NCBI GenBank assembly: GCA_040756375.1 | Contig: JBFLZC010000015.1 | Span: forward strand, 1-64,000 | Reading direction: 5' to 3' | Length of the DNA stretch: 64,000 nucleotides | From: VGSG01 sp040756375 | GTDB lineage: Bacteria > Desulfobacterota > Desulfomonilia > Desulfomonilales > Desulfomonilaceae | Shown: in pieces, positions 51,662 through 61,127 of the stretch | Layout of the letters: each line of letters begins with the position of its first letter | Numbering within the stretch: position 1 is the first letter of the stretch | Made by a program: the position numbers and the translations under genes | The notes under the pieces: generated by a model | What the model was told of the DNA's origin: nothing | Databases searched by the model: none | Seen by the model: the letters and a program-made list of their open reading frames with translations, nothing else

Positions 51662-52234
51662 ATGGCTACGAAAAGACATGTTGCCCTCCTGCTGCCGCTT
51701 CTGGTCCTCCTGCTCGCGGCCCCTTCCATAACCCGCGCCGTAATTGAGGAAGACCCCGGAACTCCCCTGGAGATGATTGCTTCGGCTGGGCCAATGCCTC
51801 CCGATCAAGGTGGCCCCATGGGACCTGGCGGACCTCATATGCGCCGACCCTTTGGGGAACGAGGAGCTATGCGGGAAGCCCTGGCCAAGGATCTCGGACT
51901 GACCCAGGAACAACAGGATAAGCTGCGTTCTCTCCGGGTTGATTTCAAGGACCGGACCCGCAAGACACGGATGGCTGTCGCCTCTCTGGCCGACGAGAAG
52001 CAGACCATGCTCATGTCCGGAAAGGTCGATCTGGACAAACTGACCCGTATCGACGAAGAACTCGTCAAGGCGAAGACCGACCTTATGCGGGACCGACTGA
52101 AATCCAATCGAGAGCGCTTGAAGGTCCTTACACCCGAACAGGTCCAGAAGATCGCCGACCTGAAGGGAAAAAGGCATGGCGGATTCCACCGCGGTGGAGG
52201 ATTCCGCGGCGGACCGGGCCGAATGCAGCAATAA
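51662..52234 (+). CDS. Spy/CpxP-like periplasmic protein (LTxxQ family)
   Basis: 190 aa with a signal peptide (LLLPLLVLLLAAPSITRA) and a Pro/Gly/Met-rich stretch (GPMPPDQGGPMGPGGPHMRR). The helical core has two LTxxQ motifs: LGLTQEQQDKL (about 81-91) and VLTPEQVQKI (about 159-168). The C-terminus is His/Gly/Arg-rich (GFHRGGGFRGGPGR), as in metal-linked ZraP-type proteins. Members act as periplasmic chaperones or envelope-stress modulators. AAAGGAG before the ATG. No cpx- or zra-type kinase is adjacent; the hybrid kinase at 52914 is 680 bases downstream. Confidence 0.85.
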   Translation: MATKRHVALLLPLLVLLLAAPSITRAVIEEDPGTPLEMIASAGPMPPDQGGPMGPGGPHMRRPFGERGAMREALAKDLGLTQEQQDKLRSLRVDFKDRTRKTRMAVASLADEKQTMLMSGKVDLDKLTRIDEELVKAKTDLMRDRLKSNRERLKVLTPEQVQKIADLKGKRHGGFHRGGGFRGGPGRMQQ

Positions 52235-52820
52235 GTGCGCTGCTCGACGAGGACTTCCTGCACCGGCGGGAAGTCTTCCCCACGACCTTCAATTCACCGA
52301 AAGAAGTCATCGTAGCCTGCTTGCCTACATCATCCAGTCTTGTGTCCAATTCCCTCTCGTACATGCGCGCATCATCTCTGGAAAGTCGCTCTAAAACGAA
52401 GAAAGGTGTCGCTGATTTCCGGATTCGGCCGTGCGACGCAGCCCAAGCTGCTGGAATCTTGGGTGTTGTGCTCGGCGTCCAGGAGGTTGGCAGCTATGCC
52501 TAAGAATAAGACACGCCGCGATGCGTCAACTGGTTGCAATTACGGTTGATTCGCGAAAGTGCCTCAATGTCTGACAAAACCATGGGGTTGCCGATCGGCC
52601 GGCGGGGCGTTTACCGGATTGATGCCAAAAGCTAACCACCCGCTATTAGGCTATGTTTTCTACAAGACGACTTCTCCTAAAGGTTTGGTACGGAAAATGC
52701 ATAATCCAAGGTCGTCCTTGGGGGCGTCAATCATTGCCACAGAATGGATATTGTCGGTGGGGTGACTGCCTAAATTGATCGCAGGGGAGTGTGAGAGCGG
52801 TTGTAATTGCGCAAGTCTGT
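52235..52820. other. Long intergenic region, no gene seen
   Basis: About 590 bases without a supportable gene. GACTTCC (52252-52258)/GGAAGTC (52269-52275) is a modest hairpin after the Spy-like gene, without a T run. The 15-mer CCACCCGCTATTAGG near 52636-52650 recurs at about 61259-61273, also intergenic. Confidence 0.45.
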
Positions 52821-52850
52821 TTGATAACTCACGACCGCTCCCCGTCTAAT
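52821..52850 (+). promoter_or_regulatory. Candidate promoter of the hybrid kinase gene
   Basis: TTGATA (52821-52826, 5 of 6), an 18-base spacer and TCTAAT (52845-52850, 5 of 6) precede the kinase start by about 60 bases. Confidence 0.5.
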
Positions 52851-52913
52851 GATGCGTTGTAGCCCCCATCTTAGAGCTTAACGCTGGGAATTGGACAGCG
52901 TGGAGGACCAGTG

Positions 52914-55019
52914 ATGATGCCGAAAAGAGAAGTGCCGTCCTTTGACCTCTCGGAAGAAAAGGAAGAAGGCGTGAAGAGGCTTAAGTCCTATGTCGCTACC
53001 GAGACCATTGACCTGGATCAGGCTCTTAGCAGCGCAGTGACCGATTCAGGAAGCTTCGACGTGGGCATGATCAACATTCAGGAGTTTACAAAACTCTTCC
53101 AAGCCATACCGATTCCTTTGTTCTTGGCCGACAAGACCGGGATCGTAGTTTTCATGAATGACTCCTGTGCCAAGGTTAGCGACGAATACATGACCTTGAA
53201 GGGCAGACCATTTACCGACCTCTTTGCCCGGCAAGCGGTGCGTAAGGGTATCAAAGCCGCGATGGCAGAGGTGTTTCACACGAGGCGAGTAAGAAGAGCC
53301 AGGGCATTAATAAGCGTGAAGAATCGGGCAGTGTGGGGGCGGATTCATCTAAGGCCTCTGAGAATGGGGTATGAGAGGTATCTGCTCATTCTGGTCGAAG
53401 ATCTTACTCCGGAAAGGACACAACTTCTCCTGACCATACGGCACCAGCAGTCCTTACGAAATGAAATTGCGCAACGAACAAGGGCTGAGGATGCCATCAG
53501 GCGGAGCGAGCTGAAGTATAGGATATTGTTCGATAACGCACCCATCGGCATTGCATCGGTAGACGAAAACGGAAAGATCCTCTTCGTGAATCCCAAGGCA
53601 TGCGAAATCGTCGGCTGCACAGAGGAAGATCTTGCCAGCAAGACGTTTATCTCGTTTGTGCACGAGGAAGACCGGCACCTGCTGCTTCAGAAGAAAGATG
53701 ATGGGGAGCTCGCATATTCTAATGGGGACGGCTGTGTGTGCAGAATGACAGCGAAGGATGCGTCCATGAAATGGGTGGAGATGAAGTCGGTTCAAATCGA
53801 CTGGAACGGCATCCCGGCAACTCTGAAATTCATGCAGGATGTCACTCGCAGGCGGAAAATGGAGGAAGAGTTCGTCAAGATACAGAAGCTGGAGTCTCTC
53901 GGGTTGCTCGCGGGGGGAATTGCACATGATTTCAATAACATTCTGACCGCGATCTTAGGGAATATATCGTTGGGCAAGACCTCTCTCTCACAACTGGAGC
54001 AAGCTGTTTCAAGGCTATCCGACGCGGAGCGTGCTTGCGTGCGCGCCCAAGGCCTCACCCAGCAACTCCTCACCTTCTCCAAGGGAGGGGCTCCAATCAA
54101 GCAAGCTTCTTCTCTTGACAGTATCATCGAGGAATCGTGCCGTTTCGCGGTGCAGGGATCGAACGTGGGTTGCGATATCCATATTCCTCAAGCTCTTTGG
54201 CCCGCGGAGGTCGATCCGGCCCAGATTAGTCAGGTGATGCAAAACATGGTCATCAATGCAGCTCAAGCCATGCCGGATGGAGGAGCAGTGGCGGTGACAG
54301 CCGAGAACGCGAAGGTCTCTCGAAATGACGGCCTTCCCGTCACTCCAGGTGATTATGTAAGAATTACGGTGGAGGACCACGGGTCAGGCATTCCGGAAGA
54401 TGTTCTTCCCCACATTTTTGACCCCTATTTCACCACGAAGAGCCGTGGGAGCGGCCTTGGCCTGGCCACCGCGTATTCGATTGTCAAAAGCCACAGCGGA
54501 GCGATTACCGTTGATTCCGTTAAGGGACGCGGAAGCATCTTTTCAGTGTACCTCCCGGCCACGCATCGGAAACCTCTAACCCCACCGCGCGGAAATGAGA
54601 TTCCAACGCCTGGGAAAGGCAAGGTCCTCGTCATGGATGACGAACAGGCAGTGAGGGACTTGCTCAAAGAGGCTCTGACCAGACTTGGATACCAGGTTCA
54701 GGTGGCACGCGATGGAGAGGAGGCGCTAGCACTCTACTCTTCCGATAAAGATTCCTCAGACCCGTTCGATACAGTGATTCTCGATCTCACGGTGCCTGGA
54801 GGGATGGGAGGCAAGGAGACGGCTCTCAGGATTCGCGGACAAGATTCCAAGATAAACCTCATAGTGTCCAGCGGGTACTCGAACGATCCGGTGATGGCCA
54901 ACTACAAGGAGTACGGAATCAACGCGGTAGTACCCAAGCCGTATACGTTGGCAGAACTCAGCCAAGCACTATCCACGGTCAATGGCAACGGTTCGCACGC
55001 GGCATCGGGTAGGGCATAG
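52914..55019 (+). CDS. Hybrid sensor histidine kinase (PAS-PAS-HisKA-HATPase-REC)
   Basis: 701-aa soluble signalling protein. The first PAS is at about 55-170 (FQAIPIPLFLADKTGIVVFM), the second at 195-315 (YRILFDNAPIGIASVDENGK). HisKA of the NtrB-like group carries His338 (GGIAHDFNNILTAI), and the HATPase follows with VVINAAQAMPDGGAV, DHGSGIPEDV and GSGLGLATAYSIVKSH. The C-terminal receiver has the phospho-acceptor Asp624 (VILDLTVPGGMGGKE) and a Lys in VVPKPYT. GGAGG upstream of ATG 52914; GTG 52911 also possible. No DNA-binding output, so a separate partner is expected. Confidence 0.92.
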   Translation: MMPKREVPSFDLSEEKEEGVKRLKSYVATETIDLDQALSSAVTDSGSFDVGMINIQEFTKLFQAIPIPLFLADKTGIVVFMNDSCAKVSDEYMTLKGRPFTDLFARQAVRKGIKAAMAEVFHTRRVRRARALISVKNRAVWGRIHLRPLRMGYERYLLILVEDLTPERTQLLLTIRHQQSLRNEIAQRTRAEDAIRRSELKYRILFDNAPIGIASVDENGKILFVNPKACEIVGCTEEDLASKTFISFVHEEDRHLLLQKKDDGELAYSNGDGCVCRMTAKDASMKWVEMKSVQIDWNGIPATLKFMQDVTRRRKMEEEFVKIQKLESLGLLAGGIAHDFNNILTAILGNISLGKTSLSQLEQAVSRLSDAERACVRAQGLTQQLLTFSKGGAPIKQASSLDSIIEESCRFAVQGSNVGCDIHIPQALWPAEVDPAQISQVMQNMVINAAQAMPDGGAVAVTAENAKVSRNDGLPVTPGDYVRITVEDHGSGIPEDVLPHIFDPYFTTKSRGSGLGLATAYSIVKSHSGAITVDSVKGRGSIFSVYLPATHRKPLTPPRGNEIPTPGKGKVLVMDDEQAVRDLLKEALTRLGYQVQVARDGEEALALYSSDKDSSDPFDTVILDLTVPGGMGGKETALRIRGQDSKINLIVSSGYSNDPVMANYKEYGINAVVPKPYTLAELSQALSTVNGNGSHAASGRA

Positions 55020-55251
55020 ACGGGCATAAGTCATCGTCTGCTGATTTGTCCTGAATGGTTCAGTTCGGTCTCTCCAAGCCGAACCGTAGATGAATATAGA
55101 CCGGAAACGTTTCAGAGAAGAGTCTCCGAGGTCCAAGGGGCAGTACGAGTTTGCTCTTTTTGGGGATAGGTGTTAGACAGCCGATGACAGGATCAGCGCT
55201 TAGAACAATCCTTGCCTACAGAATGGCGTTGGGTTCAGGAGTCGGCGTGTC

Positions 55252-55509
55252 ATGGTGAAATTCAAGTGCCTTCTGTGCGGAGTAGAGTGGGGTGACCCTC
55301 AGGCAACGGAATCTGATATTTCCCACGGGTACTGCCCCGCATGTATACGAAAGCAGTATACAGGGCGGATTCATAAGGCCCAGGTCCGGGCCGGATTTTC
55401 TGATTGCTTCAACAGAGGCCATAATGACTGCGGGGAAGAGCGCTGTTGCTTCAGAGCCGCGTGTCTGGATGATATGATTGGAAGCTGGGAAAAAGCCATC
55501 ATACGATGA
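55252..55509 (+). CDS. Small Cys-rich zinc-finger-like protein
   Basis: 85 aa with CxxC knuckles FKCLLCGVEWG and YCPACIRKQY, a plausible Zn(Cys)4 ribbon. A second cluster DCFNRGHNDCGEERCCFRAAC follows, then a helical end. AGGAG 10 bases before the ATG. It is convergent with the amidohydrolase gene, whose end lies 15 bases away. Family not recognised; similar small Cys-rich proteins accompany signalling genes in sulfate reducers, but no role is assigned. Confidence 0.65.
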   Translation: MVKFKCLLCGVEWGDPQATESDISHGYCPACIRKQYTGRIHKAQVRAGFSDCFNRGHNDCGEERCCFRAACLDDMIGSWEKAIIR

Positions 55510-55524
55510 ACCGAGGTTGCAGAT

Positions 55525-56259
55525 TCAGAAGTTGTCCATCCCGAGTAACCGCAGTAGATTCCCGCCCAGAACCCGCGTGAGCTCGTCTCCTGAAAATATC
55601 GACTCCAGCTTGCGCTTCCCGTAATCCGGATCGCCAAAAGGGTAGTCTGACCCAAAGAGAATCCGATTTACACCGTATTTCCTCGCGAAATCCTCCACCT
55701 CGCTCCTCGCGGCAAGCGCGGTGTCCACCCAGACCATCGGATTCTCGAGGATGCCCGCACGCTTGAGCGGGCCATATCCGCCATTCAACCCGCCCATATG
55801 AGGGATGATCACCACAGTGCGACCCGCGATGCGTTTCACGAAGGTCAGGGTGTTGGCAAACTCCTCTTCCAGAACGATGGGAAGTTTCTTACGACAGATT
55901 TCCTCGATGACCCGCTCGCATTCCGGTGTTTCGTAACGGTACGTGGGTTCGCTTGCGTGGCGGTGCCACTTTATCCCTAGGAACCCGCCAGGGATCGCTG
56001 AGAAATCATTCCAAACGAAAAAGTAGGGATAAATCTGTCGGTTCTTTGCAATGCGTAGCAAATATTCATGCACCGCTTGTCTGCTCTTCCGATATTCCGC
56101 GGAATCCGTGAAGAATGGGTCGTATCGGTCATAGATCTCCTCCACGGGAGAAAACGCGACTCCTCCATCAATTTGACCTCGTTCCCATTCTCGGGCGATC
56201 TCTTCAAAGGGTACTGTGTAACCGCAATGGACATGGGCGTCGAGCACAGGATCTTCCAT
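55525..56259 (-). CDS. Metal-dependent amidohydrolase (amidohydrolase-2 family)
   Basis: 244-aa TIM-barrel hydrolase/decarboxylase. Metal-site features: DAHVHCG at the N-terminus (HxH), GIKWHRHASEPTY, IPHMGG (His) and RILFGSDYPFGDP (Asp). Related enzymes include ACMSD-type decarboxylases and other carboxylic-ring hydrolases, and specificity cannot be read here. It lies 89 bases downstream of the thioesterase gene on the same strand. Confidence 0.85.
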   Translation of the reverse strand: MEDPVLDAHVHCGYTVPFEEIAREWERGQIDGGVAFSPVEEIYDRYDPFFTDSAEYRKSRQAVHEYLLRIAKNRQIYPYFFVWNDFSAIPGGFLGIKWHRHASEPTYRYETPECERVIEEICRKKLPIVLEEEFANTLTFVKRIAGRTVVIIPHMGGLNGGYGPLKRAGILENPMVWVDTALAARSEVEDFARKYGVNRILFGSDYPFGDPDYGKRKLESIFSGDELTRVLGGNLLRLLGMDNF

Positions 56260-56348
56260 GAGAGTAATCCCTTGCTTCTGAATGGGCTGTGAACCAGACT
56301 AGCTCCGGCCTAGAGAAAACGCCCAACTCGCGAGCGGTGAGCGCGTTC

Positions 56349-56813
56349 TTAAAGGAACTTCGGCGGAACAGGCGATGTTCCCGGATTGAACATGAACCCC
56401 GGTATCACCATGAGCGTGGAAGTGCCGTGAGCCAGCAGCTTCCCTTTCTCGTCGGTCACTTCTGCCTCGGCCAATCCGAGGGTTTTTCCCAGTTTGATTC
56501 GTTTTCCCTTGGCGATGAGTTTTCCGCTAACCGCGGGCCCGAGATAGTTCAGTTTCAAGTCCACGGATGTCATGCCCGCGTCTTCATCCACTTCAGGGTA
56601 AACCGCCCAAAACGCGGCAGCGTCGATGATCGATGAAAAGACCCCGCCGTGAACCACCCCAAAGGGCTGGAGGTGTTTCTGTTCCAGATCGATTTCGATA
56701 ATAGACCGCCCGATAGCCAGTTCCTTTATTTTCATAGAAAGGAGCGAGAAATAAGGGCACTGGTTAGTAGCATCACGGATGGCTTGCACATACGCAGGGT
56801 TGAGTTTTCGCAT
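56349..56813 (-). CDS. PaaI-type hotdog-fold acyl-CoA thioesterase
   Basis: 154 aa, single hotdog fold. The signature QPFGVVHGGVFSSIIDAAAFW contains the HGG turn and the Asp that serves as catalytic acid/base in this family, followed by MTSVDLKLNYLGPA and GLAEAEVTDEKGKLLAHGTSTLM. Hydrolyses acyl- or aryl-CoA, substrate unknown. ATG at 56813 with GGGAG upstream is chosen over an earlier in-frame start. Pairs with the amidohydrolase gene in a probable two-gene unit, divergent from the SIS gene. Confidence 0.88.
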   Translation of the reverse strand: MRKLNPAYVQAIRDATNQCPYFSLLSMKIKELAIGRSIIEIDLEQKHLQPFGVVHGGVFSSIIDAAAFWAVYPEVDEDAGMTSVDLKLNYLGPAVSGKLIAKGKRIKLGKTLGLAEAEVTDEKGKLLAHGTSTLMVIPGFMFNPGTSPVPPKFL

Positions 56814-57017
56814 AGAGGCTCCCAATGGGACAGGATAATGGCGTTCATGGTAAAGGCTAGCACAAAATCAAACCGGTGGATGCCTTTTCTGGGTGAAAAT
56901 CGTCGCCCGACTAAAAGCACGCCGGCAGCCGACCTCCCGATCCGAAACTTCGCCGGGTTACTTTTTGACGGGCGAAATGCTATAAGTTTCCAAGAACCGT
57001 AATCAAGCCCTGAAAGG

Positions 57018-57617
57018 ATGCCGGAGATGCCTTCGTCTGCCGCAACCGTGAGCGCGGAGTTCGCGCGCTCGTACATAGGCCATTTGGTGGAAGTGCTGGG
57101 AAGGCTCGACCACGAAGAGATCGGGCAAGTCATCAATCTTTTCCTGGAGGCTCGCTCAAAGGGGAACACAATCTTCTTTTTCGGCAACGGCGGAAGTGCT
57201 GCCACAGCGTCGCACTTTGCAAACGATCTGGGCTTTTGCGCGTCCCCTGAGGGACGCACGCCGTTCAGGGCACTGAGTCTTACGGCGAATAACGCGTTCA
57301 TCACATGTCTGGCAAACGACATCGGATACGAGAATGTCTTCTGGTGGCAATTACGAAACTTGATGCGTCCGGGAGATGTGGTGGTCGGCATATCCGCGAG
57401 CGGCAATTCACCCAATGCGGTGAAAGCGCTGGAATTCGCAAGAGATCATGGCGGCACGACTGTGGCGATCGTGGGATTCGACGGAGGAAAGATGAAGGAA
57501 GTGGCCCAGTACGCAATCCACGTGCGGACCGAGCGTGGCGAATACGGGCCCGTGGAAGATGTGCACATGGTTCTGGACCATCTGATATCCAATTTCCTGG
57601 CCTCAGTTCCTGACTAG
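57018..57617 (+). CDS. SIS-domain protein, phosphoheptose isomerase (GmhA)-like
   Basis: 199-aa sugar isomerase-domain protein. It has FFFGNGGSAATASHFANDLG, the phosphate-binding GNGGSAxxAxH of the GmhA/DiaA group, then DVVVGISASGNSPNAVKALEFA and DVHMVLDHLISNFL. GmhA makes D-glycero-heptose 7-phosphate for lipopolysaccharide; related proteins act on other phosphosugars or bind DnaA. Length fits. The other heptose genes are not in the window, so the exact substrate is open. Confidence 0.88.
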   Translation: MPEMPSSAATVSAEFARSYIGHLVEVLGRLDHEEIGQVINLFLEARSKGNTIFFFGNGGSAATASHFANDLGFCASPEGRTPFRALSLTANNAFITCLANDIGYENVFWWQLRNLMRPGDVVVGISASGNSPNAVKALEFARDHGGTTVAIVGFDGGKMKEVAQYAIHVRTERGEYGPVEDVHMVLDHLISNFLASVPD

Positions 57618-57706
57618 AGCGGCTGCTGAGATAACGTTTACGCTCCTAGTATGTTCGTGTCTGCAAATTCAGTGACATATGCGGAAGGAGGTGCCGGGGC
57701 CGGCTT

Positions 57707-57789
57707 TGGTGGGACAGGCGTCCCGCCTGTCTATTCAGGCTGCGAACCGTCACCCCCAAGAAATGACAGGCAGGATGCCTGTCCTACCA
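57707..57789. repeat. REP/BIME-like inverted pair of palindromes, copy 2
   Basis: GGTGGGACAGGCGTCCCGCCTGTC (57707-57730; written here as GGTGGGACAGGC + GTCCCGCCTGTC) is itself hairpin-forming and is answered by an inverted copy (57764-57789) ending TCCTACCACC. The layout matches 16403-16483, but the stem is GACAGGC/GCCTGTC in place of GGCCGGC/GCCGGCC, with the core GGCGTCCC shared. It sits between the convergent SIS and radical-SAM genes and may help to terminate both. Confidence 0.7.
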
Positions 57790-57877
57790 CCCCAGTAAGC
57801 CGCGTACCTCAGTGCTACGCGGGATTACCGCATCCTAGCCATTTTATGGCGGGCCCGCGAGCGATCCTGGTTAACCT

Positions 57878-58810
57878 TCACAAGAACCTCAACCTTATGG
57901 GCACCCGGTCGTCGAGCCTAGTGATTCCTTCGTCCTCCGCGGACTTGAGCGCGGCCTCGTACTCCTGACGGGTCACGGATCTGGCGATCCGTTCGTCCTC
58001 GAACGCCCTGCCGCACGGCCTGTATTGGCTCATCACGTTGACGTACGTGTTCGTTGAAACTTCCTGCGCGAGGAATCGCATGGCCTCCCTGGTACCGGCC
58101 AGGTCAGCCGGCATCACCAGATGGCGCACGAGCAGTCCGCGGGTTGCCACTCCGCTCTGATTGAGTTCCAGATCGCCCACTTGCCGGTGCATTTCCCGAA
58201 TGGCAGCCTTGACCACCTCCGGGTAATCGGGCGCGTTCATGAGGAGCTTGCTTACCTCCGAATCCATGAACTTCAGATCCGGCATGTAGATATCAACCAC
58301 TCCATCGAGCAGGCGCAAAGTCTCAACGGAATCATATCCGCCAGTGTTGTACACCAAAGGCACTTTCAGCCCCTTTTCCGCGGCCAAGCGCAAAGCATCA
58401 AGGATTTGAGGGACCACATGTGAAGGAGTCACGAAATTGATATTGTGACAGCCGATCTTTTGCAAGTCCAGCATGAGATTCGCCAGCCCCGACCGGTCGA
58501 CTTCCTCACCTTCCATCAGCTGGCTGATCTCGAAGTTTTGGCAAAAAATGCACTTGAGATTGCACGACGTGAAGAAGATCGTGCCCGATCCCCCTGAGCC
58601 CACCAACGGCGCTTCCTCGCCGTAATGAGGATGCGCGGAAGCTATCATTGCCTTCTCGCCGATCCCGCAAAAGCCGGTCTCCCCGTCCAATCGATTCACG
58701 CGGCAATCCCGCGGGCACACGTTGCAGTCTCGGAGCATTTCCCGCGCAGTCTCGACTCTTTCCGACAAAGACCCATCTTGAAGAGCCCTGATGTATGCGG
58801 CTTCAAGCAC
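57878..58810 (-). CDS. Radical SAM protein, PflA/PflX-like
   Basis: 310 aa. The radical SAM cluster motif is Cys83, Cys87, Cys90 (TSCNLKCIFCQNFEIS, CxxxCxxC with the aromatic residue). An N-terminal extra cysteine set (Cys29, Cys32, Cys36, Cys48; DCNVCPRDC, GFCGIG) is typical of the PflX family of putative pyruvate-formate-lyase-activating enzymes. VYNTGGYDSVETLRLLDG and DIYMPDLKF are conserved barrel segments. GTG start at 58810 next to the truA stop, with GGAG upstream, so translation is coupled to truA. No glycyl-radical enzyme is nearby; the target is unknown. Confidence 0.87.
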   Translation of the reverse strand: MLEAAYIRALQDGSLSERVETAREMLRDCNVCPRDCRVNRLDGETGFCGIGEKAMIASAHPHYGEEAPLVGSGGSGTIFFTSCNLKCIFCQNFEISQLMEGEEVDRSGLANLMLDLQKIGCHNINFVTPSHVVPQILDALRLAAEKGLKVPLVYNTGGYDSVETLRLLDGVVDIYMPDLKFMDSEVSKLLMNAPDYPEVVKAAIREMHRQVGDLELNQSGVATRGLLVRHLVMPADLAGTREAMRFLAQEVSTNTYVNVMSQYRPCGRAFEDERIARSVTRQEYEAALKSAEDEGITRLDDRVPIRLRFL

Positions 58811-59581
58811 TCATGTGTCTCCTTTGCGGAACAGCATGTCCTGATACTCAACCCATTCAAGGAATAGCCCGTGTGGAGGTGCTGTGGGACCGGCCTTGGA
58901 CCTGTCCCGCGATTCGAGGATGTCCACGAAGTCCTCTGTGGGAATCCTTCCCCAGCCCACATGGACGAGCGTGCCCACAAGCGAACGGACCATGTACCTT
59001 AGAAATCCGCTGCCCCGTATGGTGAAATGAAGCATGTCGCTCGCATCGTCCCTCTGCCAGGAAGCTTCCAGGATCTCACGAACCGTGGACGGAGTGCCGT
59101 CCGTTGGAGCTCCAAATGCCGCGAAATCATGGCTACCCACAAGGAATTGAGTGGACCTCTCCATCGCGACCTGATTCAATAGCCGAGGCACATGCCACGA
59201 GTACGCACGCTCAAGGGAAGAGCGCAGGGACCTATTAAGAATGCGATACGTATACGTCTTGAAAAGCGCTGAATGCCTCGCGTGGAAGTCCGGGCCGGCG
59301 GACCTGAGGCCTTTAACGGTAATATCCTCGGGCAGCAGAGCATTGCACGCTCGCTGGAGATCCTCTTCCGAGTGCTGCCAATCCGCGACAAAATGCGCGA
59401 CCTGACCGGTCGCGTGCACGCCTGCATCCGTGCGACCCGCGCCGTGAACTCGCGTGGCTTTGCCCAAGATCTGTTTTAGTACGGATTCCAGGGCTTCCTG
59501 AACGGTCGGCACTCCTTTTTGGAGCTGCCAACCGTGGTAGCAGGTGCCGTCATACTCCAAAAGTGCTGCAAATTTCTTCAT
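58811..59581 (-). CDS. truA: tRNA pseudouridine(38-40) synthase
   Basis: Converts uridines 38-40 of the tRNA anticodon arm to pseudouridine. Catalytic Asp52 lies in HGAGRTDAGVHATGQVAHF; LEYDGTCYHGWQ at the N-terminus and FHARHSALFKTYTYRI, GSGFLRYMVRSLVGTLVHVG are family hallmarks. Length 256 aa is normal. It follows pdxT by 82 bases and directly abuts the radical-SAM gene in the minus-strand set pdxS-pdxT-truA-pflX. Confidence 0.95.
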   Translation of the reverse strand: MKKFAALLEYDGTCYHGWQLQKGVPTVQEALESVLKQILGKATRVHGAGRTDAGVHATGQVAHFVADWQHSEEDLQRACNALLPEDITVKGLRSAGPDFHARHSALFKTYTYRILNRSLRSSLERAYSWHVPRLLNQVAMERSTQFLVGSHDFAAFGAPTDGTPSTVREILEASWQRDDASDMLHFTIRGSGFLRYMVRSLVGTLVHVGWGRIPTEDFVDILESRDRSKAGPTAPPHGLFLEWVEYQDMLFRKGDT

Positions 59582-59663
59582 GTGTTAGACCAGAATATGC
59601 TGTGGGAGAAATGCAAGACTCATCGGAGGGATGTGCCGAGACCAGAGGCGCTTCGATTTCTAT

Positions 59664-60239
59664 CTAACGGGCTTTCTTTGCCACGATCTCTACGAAATAA
59701 CGGTGCAGCCTCAAGTCATCGGTCAGCTCAGGATGGAACGACGTCGCGAGCAGGTGGCCGTTTCTGACAGCAACGATTCGGCCGTCTTCGACGCGGCAGA
59801 GGATCTCTATGCTAGGCCCTACTTCCTTTACTTCCGGTGCTCGGATGAACACTCCGTGGAAGGGTCCACCTTCAATTCCTTTGATATCCAGATCTTCTTC
59901 GAAGCTGTCCACCTGGCGGCCGAAGGCGTTGCGTTCCACCACCATATCCAGCACCCCAAGAATCGGCTGGTCAAAGCCCACTTCTTTGGCCATGAAGACC
60001 AAGCCGCCGCACGTGCCCCACACCGGAGTGGTTTTCGCAAACTGTTTCAATGGGTCAATCAGGTTGAAGGTGGTAGCGAGCTTGCCGATGCTCGTGCTTT
60101 CTCCTCCGGGGATTATCAGCCCGTCAAGTCCCTCCAGGTCCTGCGAGAGACGAACTTCCACGGCCTCAACGCCGATCTTGCGCAACGCCAGCTCGTGCTC
60201 CTGAAAATCGCCCTGTAATGCAAGCACACCGATTTTCAT
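59664..60239 (-). CDS. pdxT: Pyridoxal 5'-phosphate synthase glutaminase subunit
   Basis: Class I glutamine amidotransferase that feeds ammonia to PdxS for DXP-independent PLP synthesis. Nucleophile Cys77 (VWGTCGGLVF), His169 and Glu171 (SFHPEL) complete the triad, and IIPGGESTSIGKL is the oxyanion region. 191 aa, normal length. It starts 6 bases after the pdxS stop and is certainly coupled to it. Confidence 0.96.
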   Translation of the reverse strand: MKIGVLALQGDFQEHELALRKIGVEAVEVRLSQDLEGLDGLIIPGGESTSIGKLATTFNLIDPLKQFAKTTPVWGTCGGLVFMAKEVGFDQPILGVLDMVVERNAFGRQVDSFEEDLDIKGIEGGPFHGVFIRAPEVKEVGPSIEILCRVEDGRIVAVRNGHLLATSFHPELTDDLRLHRYFVEIVAKKAR

Positions 60240-60245
60240 CCCGCT

Positions 60246-61127
60246 CTACCATCCACGGGCAGCCAGACGAGCGTTCTCAGGCAATTCGGTCACGCCAATC
60301 CCGACCATGGGCTCCCCAAGGCCTTTGCTCACCTCAGCGAGTATTTGCGGATTGTCGTAGTGAGTGACGGCTTCCACAATAGCTTTGGCCCGCTTTGCCG
60401 GATTGCCGCTCTTGAAGATCCCCGATCCCACAAAGACGCCATCCATGCCTAACTGCATCATCATGGCCGCATCAGCCGGTGTGGCCACGCCGCCTGCTGC
60501 GAAATTCACAACCGGAAGACGCCCCAATTCCGCGGTTTCTTTGACCAGTTCGTATGGCGCGCCGATTTCTTTTGCGTAGGCCATCAGCTCGTCCGTACGC
60601 ATGGTGGTAAGACGTTTGATCTCCCCGATGACCGCTCTGGCGTGACGGACAGCCTCAACCACGTCTCCCGTGCCGGCTTCGCCTTTGGTCCTGATCATGG
60701 CCGCGCCCTCTCCGATCCGCCTGAGCGCTTCGCCCAAGTTTCGGCAACCGCACACAAAGGGTACCTTGAACGGCCACTTATCGATATGATTTTGCTCATC
60801 CGCGGGTGTCAGGACTTCGCTTTCGTCGATGTAATCGACCCCGAGCGCTTCCAGGATCTGTGCTTCGACAAAATGTCCGATACGGCACTTGGCCATGACC
60901 GGGATAGAGACTGACTCCATGATCTGCACAATCAATCCGGGGTCGCTCATTCTCGCCACGCCGCCGTGAGCGCGGATGTCGGCCGGGACCCGTTCCAGGG
61001 CCATGACCGCACATGCGCCTGCGTCCTCCGCGATACGGGCGTGGTCAGGAGTTACCACATCCATGATTACGCCGCCCTTCAGCATCTGGGCATGACCTCG
61101 CTTTACCGTATCGGTTCCTTTTTGCAT
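60246..61127 (-). CDS. pdxS: Pyridoxal 5'-phosphate synthase subunit PdxS
   Basis: TIM-barrel lyase that builds PLP from ribose 5-phosphate, glyceraldehyde 3-phosphate and ammonia. The two active-site lysines are Lys80 (VMAKCRIGHF) and Lys148 (MIRTKGEAGTG), with Asp23 in MDVVTPDHA. The ATG at 61127, with GGGAGAG upstream, gives the standard 293 aa and starts MQKGTDTVKRGHAQML; a longer frame to 61226 is not supported. First gene of a minus-strand set with pdxT, truA and a radical SAM gene. Confidence 0.96.
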   Translation of the reverse strand: MQKGTDTVKRGHAQMLKGGVIMDVVTPDHARIAEDAGACAVMALERVPADIRAHGGVARMSDPGLIVQIMESVSIPVMAKCRIGHFVEAQILEALGVDYIDESEVLTPADEQNHIDKWPFKVPFVCGCRNLGEALRRIGEGAAMIRTKGEAGTGDVVEAVRHARAVIGEIKRLTTMRTDELMAYAKEIGAPYELVKETAELGRLPVVNFAAGGVATPADAAMMMQLGMDGVFVGSGIFKSGNPAKRAKAIVEAVTHYDNPQILAEVSKGLGEPMVGIGVTELPENARLAARGW